A stretch of DNA of 64,000 nt from JAJZSS01 sp964463505 (GCA_964463505.1 CAYXDC010000004.1:1-64000); one strand, 5' to 3'. Positions 17,965-27,624 are shown, counted from the first letter of the stretch. Numbers and translations are program-made. The notes: a model not told the origin generated them from the letters alone.

Positions 17965-19598
17965 TGCTTGTCTCCCTCAGGCAGAATTAATTGAAAGCAG
18001 GCGCCATGATCTCGCCCGTCCAGTAGAGTTATTTTACCCCCGTGCGCTGTCATAATACCATAACTTACCGCTAAACCAAGTCCGGTACCTTTTTCTTTAG
18101 TAGATTCAACCGGTTTGTACATATTCTGGCGTTGCGATTCCGGAATTCCGGGGCCACTATCTTCAATAATAATTTCAACCGCGTATGGTTTCATACGCCC
18201 CAAATAACGCGTTTGCACCCATATCTCTCCATTTTCGAAGATTGCCTCCATGGCATTGATCAACAGGTTGAATAATACCTGTTGAATCTGGTTAGATACA
18301 ACCATCACCAAGGGTAATTTGGGGTCAAGATCACGGTGGACCACAATGCCCAGCTCATCAAATTGGGGTTTCAAAAGGGCAAGCACACGATCCAATAGAT
18401 CATTGATCTGGGTTAATTTTCGATCGCGCACGCCAGGCCGGTAGAAATCCAGCATACGCTGCACCGTAGACGACAAACGCACAAGCTCACTCTTGGCGAT
18501 ATCCAGGTAGTGGGTGCGCTCTGTTTGTGCAAGATTTCGACGGGAGGCCAGGTCTAGGCAATTTTGCAAAGCCTGGAGTGGATTGTTGATCTCGTGAGCG
18601 ATCGAGGCGGTCAGGCGCCCTGCAGAAGCCTGTTTTTCAGATTCAATCAGCGCTTGCTGGGACATTTCAATGTTCTTCAAGGACTCGCGCAGCTCCGAGT
18701 ACAAGCGCGCGTTTTCCAATGCCGCCCCAGCCTGGCGAGCCAGGATCATGAACAATTCTTGATCCGCCCGCGTGAATCCGGGTCGGTCCGCTTCACGCAC
18801 AGCTACCAGCATGCGGTCAGCGGGCTGGGTTTCGAGTGGCGTGCCCAGCACCGAGCTAAGCTCCAGTTCGTGCATCCAGTTAATTAATCTTAAGTCCTGG
18901 GTTCCCTGGCGGCTCGAATAAAAAGTTTCCCCATGTAAATCTGCCGCCATTTCGATTAAGCGCCGGGCTCCGATCAAAATCCCGCGCTCAGCCATTTTAT
19001 TAATTTCCATTACCTGGGCGGGAGCTGTCCAATGCTCACCAAGCGGAGATTGGGCCTCAGTAGGTAATTTCTGTTGATATATGACGGTGTAGGAACATTC
19101 CAATAGATCATAAACGAGCTCAACGATTAGCTGGTAGAGATATTCCGGTTCTGTACGCGCAAATAACTGTTCTGTAACATCAAACAACGGGCGCAACGCT
19201 TGCCAGCGAGCCGTTTCCCGCTTCTCAGAAGACACCTGTAGAGCATGTTTGACAGCTTCCACCAGGTTAGCGGTGGAAAATGGTTTGAGAACCAGACCGT
19301 CTGCGCCTCGATTTAGTGCTGAAATTGCTGTTTCAACCGTACCGAAGCCAGTCATAATCACGACGGGTAAATCCGGGCGATGCTGACGCGCCATGGTTAA
19401 TATTTGAAAGCCGTCCGCATCCGGCATACGTATGTCCACTAGCAGCAAATCCACACGTTGTCGGGCAACGGTGTCAATGGCCTGCTTGGTTTGATTGGTA
19501 GCAATAACTACGTAATTTTCGCGCTCCAGCAGATTCTGGCATAAGCGCAAGATATTTGGTTCATTATCGACGACCAGAATGACGGGTAAACGTTTCAT
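17961..19598 (-). CDS. Receiver-GAF-histidine kinase hybrid
   Basis: 545 residues from ATG 19598; an in-frame upstream start would add 33 residues, but the chosen one begins directly before the receiver fold. The order is a receiver domain (about 1-120, acceptor in LLVDIRMPDADG), a GAF-like domain (about 140-300), a HisKA dimerisation domain with phospho-acceptor His in SIAHEINNPL, and a HATPase with DSGPGIP and GTGLGLA boxes. There are no membrane spans, so the protein is cytosolic. An N-terminal receiver on a kinase suggests it takes phosphoryl input from another system, possibly the large upstream kinase cluster. It is co-transcribed with the OmpR-type regulator. Confidence 0.92.
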   Translation of the reverse strand: MKRLPVILVVDNEPNILRLCQNLLERENYVVIATNQTKQAIDTVARQRVDLLLVDIRMPDADGFQILTMARQHRPDLPVVIMTGFGTVETAISALNRGADGLVLKPFSTANLVEAVKHALQVSSEKRETARWQALRPLFDVTEQLFARTEPEYLYQLIVELVYDLLECSYTVIYQQKLPTEAQSPLGEHWTAPAQVMEINKMAERGILIGARRLIEMAADLHGETFYSSRQGTQDLRLINWMHELELSSVLGTPLETQPADRMLVAVREADRPGFTRADQELFMILARQAGAALENARLYSELRESLKNIEMSQQALIESEKQASAGRLTASIAHEINNPLQALQNCLDLASRRNLAQTERTHYLDIAKSELVRLSSTVQRMLDFYRPGVRDRKLTQINDLLDRVLALLKPQFDELGIVVHRDLDPKLPLVMVVSNQIQQVLFNLLINAMEAIFENGEIWVQTRYLGRMKPYAVEIIIEDSGPGIPESQRQNMYKPVESTKEKGTGLGLAVSYGIMTAHGGKITLLDGRDHGACFQLILPEGDKQ

Positions 19599-19626
19599 GA
19601 ATACTGCAATTATATAATAACCTTTA

Positions 19627-19652
19627 TCATTCGACACATTGACTTCGAATGA
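19627..19652. promoter_or_regulatory. Inverted repeat upstream of kinase/regulator operon
   Basis: TCATTCGA at 19627-19634 and its exact reverse complement TCGAATGA at 19645-19652 are separated by 10 bp. The repeat lies 29-54 bp upstream of the minus-strand kinase start, between two divergent genes. A TATAAT-like element on the minus strand lies between it and the kinase gene. The geometry suits a dimeric transcription factor such as the adjacent response regulator. Confidence 0.45.
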
Positions 19653-19788
19653 ACTTTCAACATGACATCCGTCACAAGCAATCGCGCCTGAAAGCATTAG
19701 AAGCCTTTAATCACCTATGATATACTCCCAATAGGCGTCAACCATCCAACCAGCCACCTATACAACTATGACATACGAGAGGACAATA

Positions 19789-21012
19789 ATGGAACAGGAA
19801 AAATCCATGGTAAAGAGCAGCCAATATATCGAGCTTGAAGAGCGATATGGAGCCCATAATTACCATCCCCTGGATGTCGTTATTGCGCGGGGAGAGGGTG
19901 TGTGGGTATGGGATGTAGAAGGCAATCGCTATCTGGATTGCTTGAGCGCGTATTCTGCACTCAATCAAGGCCATGTGCATCCAAAAATATTGGCTGCGTT
20001 GGTGGAGCAAGCACAACGAGTAACCTTAACATCGCGCGCTTTCCGGAACGACCAATTACCCCTGCTCTATCAAGAAATGGCAGAAATAACTGGCTATGAG
20101 ATGGCGCTGCCCATGAATAGTGGTGCAGAAGCCGTGGAAACGGCCCTAAAACTGGCCCGAAAGTGGGCATACACCGTCAAGGGTATACCCAGACACCAGG
20201 CAGAGATAATTGTATTTAATAACAATTTTCATGGACGGACCATTTCAGTAATCTCTTTCTCGAGTGAAGAGCTCTATAAAAACGATTTTGGACCATTTAC
20301 CCCTGGCTTTATCAGCGTTCCTTATGGAGATGCTTCAGCTGTGCGACGTGCTATCACCCCCAACACCGCCGCCATCATGGTAGAACCGATCCAGGGAGAG
20401 GCGGGCGTAATCGTTCCCCCAGCCGGTTTTCTCAAACAACTACGGGAAATTTGCGACACAAATCAGGTCCTGTTAATTGGCGACGAGATCCAAACCGGGC
20501 TTGGTCGCACGGGCAAACTCTTTGCCTCAGATCATGATGGGGTTCGTCCGGACCTGATGATCCTGGGGAAGGCACTTTCGGGTGGGTTTTATCCCGTATC
20601 AGCCGTTTTGGCAGATCAAACGATCATGGGTCTTTTCCAACCTGGAGAACATGGCTCAACCTTTGGTGGGAATCCACTGGCGGCTGCTATTGCCCGCGCG
20701 GCGCTCAAAGTAATTGTGGAAGAAAAACTGGTCGAGCATGCCGCGGAAATCGGTGAATATTTCATCGAACAGCTTGCCGAGATTCCCAGCCCACATGTCA
20801 AAGAGATTCGTGGAAAAGGGCTCTTGATCGGCGTGGAGTTGAATTCGAATGCAGGAGGCGCTCGCCGTTTCTGTGAAGCATTGCAGGAGCGCGGCATCCT
20901 TGCCAAAGAAACTCATTCCACCGTAATCCGTTTCGCTCCGCCTCTGGTCATTGACCGCGCGACGATTGACTGGGCAATTCCCCAAATTCGCGAAGTACTC
21001 AATATGCCCTAA
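19789..21012 (+). CDS. rocD: Ornithine aminotransferase
   Basis: 407 residues from ATG 19789, chosen over ATG 19768 because a GAGAGGA ribosome site ends about 5 bp before it. This is a class III PLP aminotransferase. The N-terminal EERYGAHNYHPLDVVI segment is very characteristic of ornithine--oxo-acid transaminase, which forms glutamate 5-semialdehyde from ornithine. Other family features are PMNSGAEAVETALKLARKW, the PLP-contacting GDEIQTGLGRTGK, and the Schiff-base lysine in LGKALSGG. The length matches bacterial RocD (about 400). It begins a run of amino-acid and pyruvate genes, suggesting arginine/ornithine degradation. A terminator follows directly. Confidence 0.93.
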   Translation: MEQEKSMVKSSQYIELEERYGAHNYHPLDVVIARGEGVWVWDVEGNRYLDCLSAYSALNQGHVHPKILAALVEQAQRVTLTSRAFRNDQLPLLYQEMAEITGYEMALPMNSGAEAVETALKLARKWAYTVKGIPRHQAEIIVFNNNFHGRTISVISFSSEELYKNDFGPFTPGFISVPYGDASAVRRAITPNTAAIMVEPIQGEAGVIVPPAGFLKQLREICDTNQVLLIGDEIQTGLGRTGKLFASDHDGVRPDLMILGKALSGGFYPVSAVLADQTIMGLFQPGEHGSTFGGNPLAAAIARAALKVIVEEKLVEHAAEIGEYFIEQLAEIPSPHVKEIRGKGLLIGVELNSNAGGARRFCEALQERGILAKETHSTVIRFAPPLVIDRATIDWAIPQIREVLNMP

Positions 21013-21019
21013 GTAATTT

Positions 21020-21054
21020 ATGACCGGATGACTTAGCATCCGGTCATTCTTTCT
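21020..21054 (+). terminator. Rho-independent terminator after rocD
   Basis: A perfect 11-bp stem (21020-21030 with 21037-21047) and a 6-base loop, followed by a T-rich stretch, 8 bp after the rocD stop. It separates rocD from the alanine dehydrogenase-like gene. Confidence 0.85.
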
Positions 21055-21089
21055 AATACGAATATCGGAAAATAAATTAAGGAGTCAAC

Positions 21090-22181
21090 ATGAACATCGG
21101 CATTCCAAAAGAGCGCAGACCGTTCGAATTTCGGGTCGGTATGTCACCGATTGGGGTTCAGATGTTGACCAAGCAAGGTCATATCTGCTATGTAGAGCAT
21201 GACGCAGGCCGAGGAGCAGGCTTCAGTGACCAGGAATATGAACAAGCGGGTGCACGGATTGTCTACTCCGGACATGAGGTTTTTGGTCGCGCGGATTTAC
21301 TCTTAAAAGTTGCCCGCCCGCTGGTAGAGGAACTTGACTGGTTGCGCCCTGAGACCACTATCGCAGGTCTGCTGCACCTGGGTTCAGCCCGGCAAGATAA
21401 GCTTGATCACTTGATCCAAAATAAAATCACTGCCGTAGCCTACGAGCAAATCCAATTACCAGATGGCACGGTCCCCGTAAGACGTCCACTGAGTCAGATT
21501 GGTGGTCGTCTGGCGGCCCAAATTGCAGCCCAGCTACTACAAAACAACTCCGGCGGTAAAGGAATTCTTCTGGGCGGCGTACCGGGTGTACCGCCAGCCG
21601 AGGTTGTCATCATTGGGGCTGGGATTGTGGGCGCTTGCGCCACCCAATCATTTTCGGGTATGGGAGCGCATATCACAGTCCTGGATACCGATATTAATGC
21701 CTTACAGCACATTGTTGATAACTATCCCCATGTCGTCACCATGATTTCCAATGCGCCAAATATCGCCCGCGCGTGCGCCTATGCTGATGTGGTGGTAGCT
21801 GCTATTCTGGTTCCAGGTGAACGCCCCCCCACCGTTGTTACCCGTGAGGTAGTGCGCTCAATGAAGCCTCGGTCGGTAATCATGGATTTCAGTATTGATG
21901 AGGGTGGCTGTGTGGAGACATCGCACCCGACTACCCACGAGCATCCTACTTTTATCGAAGAAGGTACTGTCCATTATTGTGTACCGAATATACCTGCTAT
22001 TGTCGCACGTACCTCAACGTATGCGTACCTGAATGCAGCCTTTCCATATATCCAGGAAATCGCAACCAAGGGTATAGCCAGGGCGATGGAAGAAAATCCG
22101 GCACTTGAACGTGGAGTCGCCACCCACCAGGGTGAAGCCCGCCATATCTCCCGGCTAACCCAAACCTGGGCTTCGGAGTAA
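21090..22181 (+). CDS. Alanine dehydrogenase-like NAD-dependent enzyme
   Basis: 363 residues, within the 360-375 range for alanine dehydrogenase. The N-terminal MNIGIPKERRPFEFRVGMSP fits the AlaDh/PNT family, as do the Rossmann motif VVIIGAGIVGACA in the middle and the CVPNIPAIVARTSTYA segment near the end. Alanine dehydrogenase interconverts alanine and pyruvate with NAD and ammonia in the cytosol. A short insertion (LLGGVPGVPPAE) precedes the Rossmann strand and is not in the classical enzyme, so a related substrate is possible. A clear AAGGAG ribosome site precedes ATG 21090. Only 6 bp separate it from the CoA-transferase gene. Confidence 0.85.
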   Translation: MNIGIPKERRPFEFRVGMSPIGVQMLTKQGHICYVEHDAGRGAGFSDQEYEQAGARIVYSGHEVFGRADLLLKVARPLVEELDWLRPETTIAGLLHLGSARQDKLDHLIQNKITAVAYEQIQLPDGTVPVRRPLSQIGGRLAAQIAAQLLQNNSGGKGILLGGVPGVPPAEVVIIGAGIVGACATQSFSGMGAHITVLDTDINALQHIVDNYPHVVTMISNAPNIARACAYADVVVAAILVPGERPPTVVTREVVRSMKPRSVIMDFSIDEGGCVETSHPTTHEHPTFIEEGTVHYCVPNIPAIVARTSTYAYLNAAFPYIQEIATKGIARAMEENPALERGVATHQGEARHISRLTQTWASE

Positions 22182-22187
22182 AAAACA

Positions 22188-23498
22188 ATGGATTACAACA
22201 AGCTATATCAGTCACGGATAGTCACAGCAGAGGAAGCTGTCCGGCAAATTAAATCGAATCAGCGTGTATTCCTGACTGGTAATTGTTCGGTGCCTCAAAA
22301 ATTACTGGCAGCCCTGGTAGAGTACGCCCCGGAAGTAGAGAACGTTGAGATTTGCCAGGCTCTAACGATTGGACCAGCCGATTACGTCAAACCCGAGATG
22401 GCAGGTCATTTGCGGGTGAACACGATGTTCATCAGCCATAATGTGCGTAACGCCGTACATGAAGGTCGCGCAGATTTCACCCCGGTACTCCTATCGGAAT
22501 TCACTCTACTATTTAAAAATCGGATCTTACCCCTGGATGTAGCCTTGATTCATGTTTCGCCACCCGATGAGCATGGATTTTGTAGTCTGGGCATTGAGGT
22601 TGGCCTGACTAAATCTCCAGCGGAATCAGCCAAGATCATCATTGCTGAAGTAAATCAGAAAATGCCGCGCACCCTGGGTGATTCATTTATTCATGTCAGC
22701 CGGCTCAACTACATCCTTCCGGTTGATTATGAGCTGCCTGTGATGTTAATGGGTGAGAGCGTCCCCGATCCTGATACGGAACGCATGGCAGGATACATTG
22801 CCGAGCTGATCCCAGATGGCGCAACGATGCAATTGGGCATTGGAGCAATCCCCGATGCTGTATTGAAATTTTTATTCGATAAAAGGGATCTTGGAATCCA
22901 TACGGAACTTTTTTCAGATGGTGTGATCGACCTGGTAGAGGCAGGTGTTCTGACCAATGCCCGCAAAACACTTCGACCAGGTAAGATCGTTGCAGGCTTT
23001 ATCCTCGGCAGCAAGAGATTATATGAATGGGTTGATGACAATCCGTTGATCGAATTACATCCCTCCGAATATGTCAATGATCCGTTTGTTATCGCTCAGA
23101 ACGAGCGCCAGGTGGCACTCAATTCAGCCATTGAGGTCGATCTAACGGGTCAGGTATGCGCTGATAGCATCGGACCAAAACTGTACAGCGGCGTCGGTGG
23201 CCAGCTCGATTTCGTTTATGGCGCATCACGCTCCAAAGGTGGTATTCCGATCATTGCCTTACCCAGCACCGCTACGATGCGCAATGGTCAAGTAATCACC
23301 AGAATAACCACCTTGCTTAAACACGGCGCAGGCGTTGTAACCACGCGCAACCATGTTCGCTATGTAGTCACCGAATATGGTGTGGCTGACTTATACGGAA
23401 AAACAATTCGCCAGCGTGCTATGTCCCTGATACAAATCGCGCACCCGGATTTCCGCGAACAACTTAGCCGTGAAGCGCGCGAATTAAACTATATATAA
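22188..23498 (+). CDS. Acetyl-CoA hydrolase/4-hydroxybutyrate CoA-transferase family
   Basis: 436 residues, typical of the family (about 430-440). The catalytic glutamate that forms the CoA thioester is expected in LGIHTELFSDG, which is present near residue 240. The glycine-rich GVGGQLDF motif near 345 and the TEYGVADLYGK segment near 400 also match. The enzyme moves CoA between acids such as acetate, butyrate or 4-hydroxybutyrate; the exact acids cannot be read. It sits between an alanine dehydrogenase-like gene and pyruvate kinase, consistent with fermentation of amino acids to organic acids. Confidence 0.9.
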   Translation: MDYNKLYQSRIVTAEEAVRQIKSNQRVFLTGNCSVPQKLLAALVEYAPEVENVEICQALTIGPADYVKPEMAGHLRVNTMFISHNVRNAVHEGRADFTPVLLSEFTLLFKNRILPLDVALIHVSPPDEHGFCSLGIEVGLTKSPAESAKIIIAEVNQKMPRTLGDSFIHVSRLNYILPVDYELPVMLMGESVPDPDTERMAGYIAELIPDGATMQLGIGAIPDAVLKFLFDKRDLGIHTELFSDGVIDLVEAGVLTNARKTLRPGKIVAGFILGSKRLYEWVDDNPLIELHPSEYVNDPFVIAQNERQVALNSAIEVDLTGQVCADSIGPKLYSGVGGQLDFVYGASRSKGGIPIIALPSTATMRNGQVITRITTLLKHGAGVVTTRNHVRYVVTEYGVADLYGKTIRQRAMSLIQIAHPDFREQLSREARELNYI

Positions 23499-23526
23499 GG
23501 TAAAAAGTGCTTATTAGGAGATCAAG

Positions 23527-25002
23527 ATGGCTCTTGATACCGATCTGCGAAAGTCAGAATTAAAAGTGCGCTTTGCGCGTATCGTAGCAACTTTAGGACC
23601 CGCAAGCCAGGACGGAGAGACCATTCAGCGTTTGATTGTAGCTGGGATGGATGTAGCACGCTTGAATTTTTCGCATGGCAGTCACGAAGATCACCTGTCA
23701 ACTATCAAAAAGCTGCGCTCAGCTTCAGCAGCACAGAATAGACCTGTGACCATTTTGCAAGATTTGCAAGGTCCAAAAATCCGTACAGGGGAACTTGAAA
23801 ACGATGCCGTTGCTTTGATTGCCGGAGAGAGGCTATTCCTGACCACCAAGCCGCAATTGGGGAATCAGGAAATCGTCTCGGTGGACTTCCCCAAGTTAAC
23901 TCAGGCAGTAAAACCTGGTGGGCGCATCCTGCTTGACGACGGAAACCTTGAGCTGGCTGTTATATCGGTATCCAAAGAGCGCGTGGAGACGCGTGTGATC
24001 CTGGGAGGCATCCTAAAACCGCATAAAGGTGTCAATTTACCCGGAGCAGAATTGGATATCCCGGCTGTGACAGAAAAAGATCTGGAAGATCTTAAGTTTG
24101 GCTTGAAAGCTGGGGTGGATGCGGTAGCACTGTCTTTTGTGCGCTCCCCTCAAGATATTCATCAAGTACGCAAGGTCATAAAAAAACATGCAGAAAATGG
24201 AGAACAAATCCCTCTAATCGCCAAGCTGGAGCGACCAGAAGCTCTGCAAGTTCTGGAAGAGATCGTCAAAGCAGCGGATGGCGTGATGGTAGCTCGCGGC
24301 GATCTGGGTGTAGAGATGGCGCCTGAATCAGTGCCGATTGCCCAAAAAACCATCATCGACTGTGCCAATCGTTGCGCCCGGCTGGTGATCACTGCCACCC
24401 AGATGTTGGATTCAATGATCCAAAACCCACGCCCTACGCGTGCCGAAGCCTCCGATGTGGCCAATGCAATTTTTGATGGCACAGATGCACTCATGTTGTC
24501 TGGCGAAACGGCAATTGGGAAGTATCCTGTCCAGTCTGTTGAAACCATGAATGCAATCATCCGCCAGGCAGAACAGCATATTTCCCAATGGGGAAACTGG
24601 CAAGACATGCGCACCAGTGATTTTGAAGATGATGATACTTTCTATTTGACGCGTGGCGCAAGAGAATTAGCCTGCGACAAAAATGTGTCGGCAATTGCGG
24701 TTTTCTCTAAGAGTGGACGCGGTGCACTAATGATGTCCAAACACCGCCCCCAGGTGCCAATTCTAGCCTTTACGCCGATCCAGGCTACCTACCAGCGCTT
24801 GAACTTAATGTGGGGTGTGACGCCATACCTGGTGACAAACGCGGTTAGCGTCGAAGAAATGCTCCAATCAATCGACGCCACCATGCTTGAATCAGGAGCA
24901 ATCCAGCCCGGACAACAGGTTATTCTCGTTTGCGGCTATCCTGTCAGCGAACAACGCCCAGTCAATATGGCTCTACTCTACACGATAGGCCAGAAACACT
25001 AA
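23527..25002 (+). CDS. pyk: Pyruvate kinase
   Basis: 491 residues. The N-terminal RIVATLGPAS and NFSHG motifs bind phosphoenolpyruvate and metal. The active-site lysine and Mg ligands lie around IAKLERPEAL and VMVARGDLGVEM, and the ITATQMLDSM signature is intact. The C-terminal allosteric domain (about 365-491) is present. The enzyme makes pyruvate and ATP in the last step of glycolysis. A TTAGGAGA ribosome site precedes ATG 23527, 28 bp after the CoA-transferase gene, so the two are probably co-transcribed. Confidence 0.97.
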   Translation: MALDTDLRKSELKVRFARIVATLGPASQDGETIQRLIVAGMDVARLNFSHGSHEDHLSTIKKLRSASAAQNRPVTILQDLQGPKIRTGELENDAVALIAGERLFLTTKPQLGNQEIVSVDFPKLTQAVKPGGRILLDDGNLELAVISVSKERVETRVILGGILKPHKGVNLPGAELDIPAVTEKDLEDLKFGLKAGVDAVALSFVRSPQDIHQVRKVIKKHAENGEQIPLIAKLERPEALQVLEEIVKAADGVMVARGDLGVEMAPESVPIAQKTIIDCANRCARLVITATQMLDSMIQNPRPTRAEASDVANAIFDGTDALMLSGETAIGKYPVQSVETMNAIIRQAEQHISQWGNWQDMRTSDFEDDDTFYLTRGARELACDKNVSAIAVFSKSGRGALMMSKHRPQVPILAFTPIQATYQRLNLMWGVTPYLVTNAVSVEEMLQSIDATMLESGAIQPGQQVILVCGYPVSEQRPVNMALLYTIGQKH

Positions 25003-25102
25003 TCCCTCGTACCATCAAACACCCCATGTATTTTTACCGGGTTGTGGAGAATCCTTCTGCAACCCAGTTTGTTTTGGGCTGTCCAGGTATTTTAAGCGGA
25101 TA

Positions 25103-25108
25103 TATAAT
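25103..25108 (+). promoter_or_regulatory. -10 element upstream of the methyltransferase-like gene
   Basis: A perfect TATAAT lies 37 bp before ATG 25146 in a 143-bp gap; no good -35 hexamer is present at the expected spacing. A GGAG ribosome site follows before the start. Confidence 0.4.
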
Positions 25109-25145
25109 AGATGTAATCGCCTTTCGTTTTACCTGGAGTACCTAA

Positions 25146-27485
25146 ATGGCAGAAGCGCGTGTGTGGATGTCGGGCACTCTTCCTGACCAACCTGGACCTC
25201 TGCGGAGATTTCTTCCACCTGTCCCGGCAGGAGTCATCCAGGAATGGCTATCCGCAATTGCCCCTTCTGGCAGCCTGGTATTAGATCCATTCGGTAATAC
25301 GCCGCTCATTGCCATAGAAGCTGCTCGCGCCGGGTATAGAGTGCTGGTGGCGGCAAATAATCCGGTGGCGCGTTTCTTGCTGGATATGACCGCCAATCCA
25401 CCCCAAGCAGAAGAACTAAATGCCGCCCTGGCCGAATTGAGTAGCACAGTCAAAGGCAGCGAGCGTCTGCCCCAACACATCTCCAATCTCTACCTGACAG
25501 AATGCGCAAATTGTGGGACAAGCATTGCGGCGGATGCTTTCCTTTGGGAACGTGGGGCAAACGCGCCTTACGCTCGCATCTATCATTGCCCGAAATGCAA
25601 CGATGCAGGTGAGCACCCCGCTTTGGAGAGTGATGCTCAACGAGCCCAGGTGCATCAGAAACGTGGCCTGACCTGGGCAAGGGCATTGGAACGCGTGGCT
25701 CCTCTCAATGATCCCGACCGAGAACACGCAGAAGAAGCTCTAGAGACTTATCTGCCCCGCGCAGTCTACGCCCTGATGACGCTGATCAATGCAATCGACC
25801 AGCTGGCCCCTTCGCCAGCCGCCACGGCTGAACGCTCGGCCTGGATCAGCCGCCAGCGTAGCTTGATTGCCCTCTTGCTCTCGGCTTGCGATAAAGGGAA
25901 CAGCCTGTGGTCGCCGGCAGGCGCACGTTCGCGGCCTCGTCAGCTTAGCCGTCCAGGACGCTTCATCGAATACAACCTGTGGAAAATATTAGAGGAATCC
26001 ATCTCCCAATGGACTCTCCAGGGGGAGGCAGAGATCGCCATTCCGATTGTCTTGTGGCCACAACTTCCTCCTGCCGAAGGGGGTATATCGATCTTTGAAG
26101 GACGCATCAAAGATCTGGTTGATCAATTGAAAACTCAGCCTGTAAAAGCCCTCGTCAGTGCAATTCCGCGTCCTAATCAAGCCTATTGGAGCTTGTCTGC
26201 ACTTTGGGCTGGGTGGTTATGGGGCAGGGAAGCATCAGCTCCTTTTAAGAGTGTACTCCGACGGCGGCGTTATGACTGGGCCTGGCACACAACTGCTTTG
26301 TGCTCTGCCCTACAGAGTATCGAAACAGGCCTGAGCTATGGAACACCCTTTTTCACCCTGGTCAGCGAGGTGGAACCAGGTTTTCTGACCGCGCTTTTCA
26401 TAGCTGCGCGATTATCAGGTTTCGATCTACACAGCCTGGCATTACGCTCCGATGCCAACCAGTGCCAGGCCCAATGGACCTTGAAAAATTACCCGAGTCG
26501 AGCGCAGGCAGCCCAAGACGACAGTACAACCAACCTGGCGGTTCATAAACTACAGGAAATAGCCCTGCGCGCGACTATCGAACACCTGCTGGCGCGTGGC
26601 GAGCCAGCCGAGATCCTCCCCATCCATACCGCGACGCTGATTGATCTGCTGCCGGAGATTGAACAATCTAGAGGAGAGACTGCTCAGGCCGCCGACCTCT
26701 ATACAACAGTTCAAAATGCCCTGCAAAAAGCCTTTCTTGATCGGGTGGAGCTGCAGCGTTTCGGGGGAACAGAGGGATCGTTGGAAGGCGGCAAGTGGTG
26801 GCTGGGTAAAGTACAACAACGCAAAGGCGCACCAGCTGCACTCCCCCTGGCAGACCGGGTAGAGATGGAGGTTGTTCGCACATTTCAACGCCAGCCTGCT
26901 TGGACGCTTCAAGCTCTGGATCATCATATCTGCAGCAAGATTCCGGGCCTTGAGACACCCGACCAGAGTCTGATCCTGTCCTGCGTGGGATCCTATGCAG
27001 AAGTGGATGCACAGGGAAATTGGCAGCTCCGCCCGGGCGAGGAAAGTCGACGGCGTCGCATGGACCTCGGGGAAATGCATGCTTTGCTGGATCAGATTAT
27101 GCGCAAGGTCGGCTTAAAAACCGACACGCCAATCTTAGAACTACCTGCCAACCAGTTTGGTCTAATCTATGAAGACAGCTCTGGTACACCGATTTATCAG
27201 TTCCAGATCATTGTGTCTGCTGTGTTAGGCGAAGTGATGCAGCTCAAGCCCAGTGCACAACGCGGCGCGTATTTATTATGCCCTGGCAGCCGGTCTGGAC
27301 TTTTAGACTACAAAAAGCGCAACAACCCCCTGTTAAGCCATCAAATCGATCAATCCTGGCAGATTATCAAATTTCGCCTAGTGCGGCGGTTGGTTGAACG
27401 CACTTTCGCGGATCTAGAAGACCTGGAAAAACAACTTGCCATGGACCCGCTCAGTAATCGCGATCCTCAAATCCAACTGCTCTGA
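25146..27485 (+). CDS. DNA methyltransferase-like protein with zinc ribbon and degenerate active site
   Basis: 779 residues. The N-terminal region has a motif I-like segment LVLDPFGNTP (about 38-47) followed by NPVARFLL, as in DUF1156-type adenine methylases, then a Cx2C...Cx2C zinc ribbon (CANC and CPKC, about residues 119-156). Where the family has the catalytic (D/N/S)PP(Y/W) motif IV, this protein reads VSAIPRPNQAYWSL (about residue 340). The binding fold looks kept, but catalysis is doubtful. The C-terminal 300 residues (helical, then a winged-helix-like part and an alpha/beta end) match nothing I recognise. It stands alone between pyk and a terminator, with no restriction gene nearby. 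Confidence 0.65.
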   Translation: MAEARVWMSGTLPDQPGPLRRFLPPVPAGVIQEWLSAIAPSGSLVLDPFGNTPLIAIEAARAGYRVLVAANNPVARFLLDMTANPPQAEELNAALAELSSTVKGSERLPQHISNLYLTECANCGTSIAADAFLWERGANAPYARIYHCPKCNDAGEHPALESDAQRAQVHQKRGLTWARALERVAPLNDPDREHAEEALETYLPRAVYALMTLINAIDQLAPSPAATAERSAWISRQRSLIALLLSACDKGNSLWSPAGARSRPRQLSRPGRFIEYNLWKILEESISQWTLQGEAEIAIPIVLWPQLPPAEGGISIFEGRIKDLVDQLKTQPVKALVSAIPRPNQAYWSLSALWAGWLWGREASAPFKSVLRRRRYDWAWHTTALCSALQSIETGLSYGTPFFTLVSEVEPGFLTALFIAARLSGFDLHSLALRSDANQCQAQWTLKNYPSRAQAAQDDSTTNLAVHKLQEIALRATIEHLLARGEPAEILPIHTATLIDLLPEIEQSRGETAQAADLYTTVQNALQKAFLDRVELQRFGGTEGSLEGGKWWLGKVQQRKGAPAALPLADRVEMEVVRTFQRQPAWTLQALDHHICSKIPGLETPDQSLILSCVGSYAEVDAQGNWQLRPGEESRRRRMDLGEMHALLDQIMRKVGLKTDTPILELPANQFGLIYEDSSGTPIYQFQIIVSAVLGEVMQLKPSAQRGAYLLCPGSRSGLLDYKKRNNPLLSHQIDQSWQIIKFRLVRRLVERTFADLEDLEKQLAMDPLSNRDPQIQLL

Positions 27486-27506
27486 TCAAATAGACTATTA
27501 CGAATT

Positions 27507-27540
27507 TGCGGGATAGTCCGAAAGAGCAGACTATCCCGCA
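27507..27540. terminator. Hairpin between converging genes
   Basis: A perfect 12-bp stem (27507-27518 with 27529-27540) and a 10-base loop lie between the ends of the methyltransferase-like gene and the penicillin-binding protein gene. The T-tract is weak on both strands, so termination may be inefficient. Confidence 0.6.
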
Positions 27541-27624
27541 TTGATATACTTAATGTATGTACAAATAACGATAAGAAAGTATCTTATTAACCCTTCTCCC
27601 GAATTGACATTATTTATCTTATTC

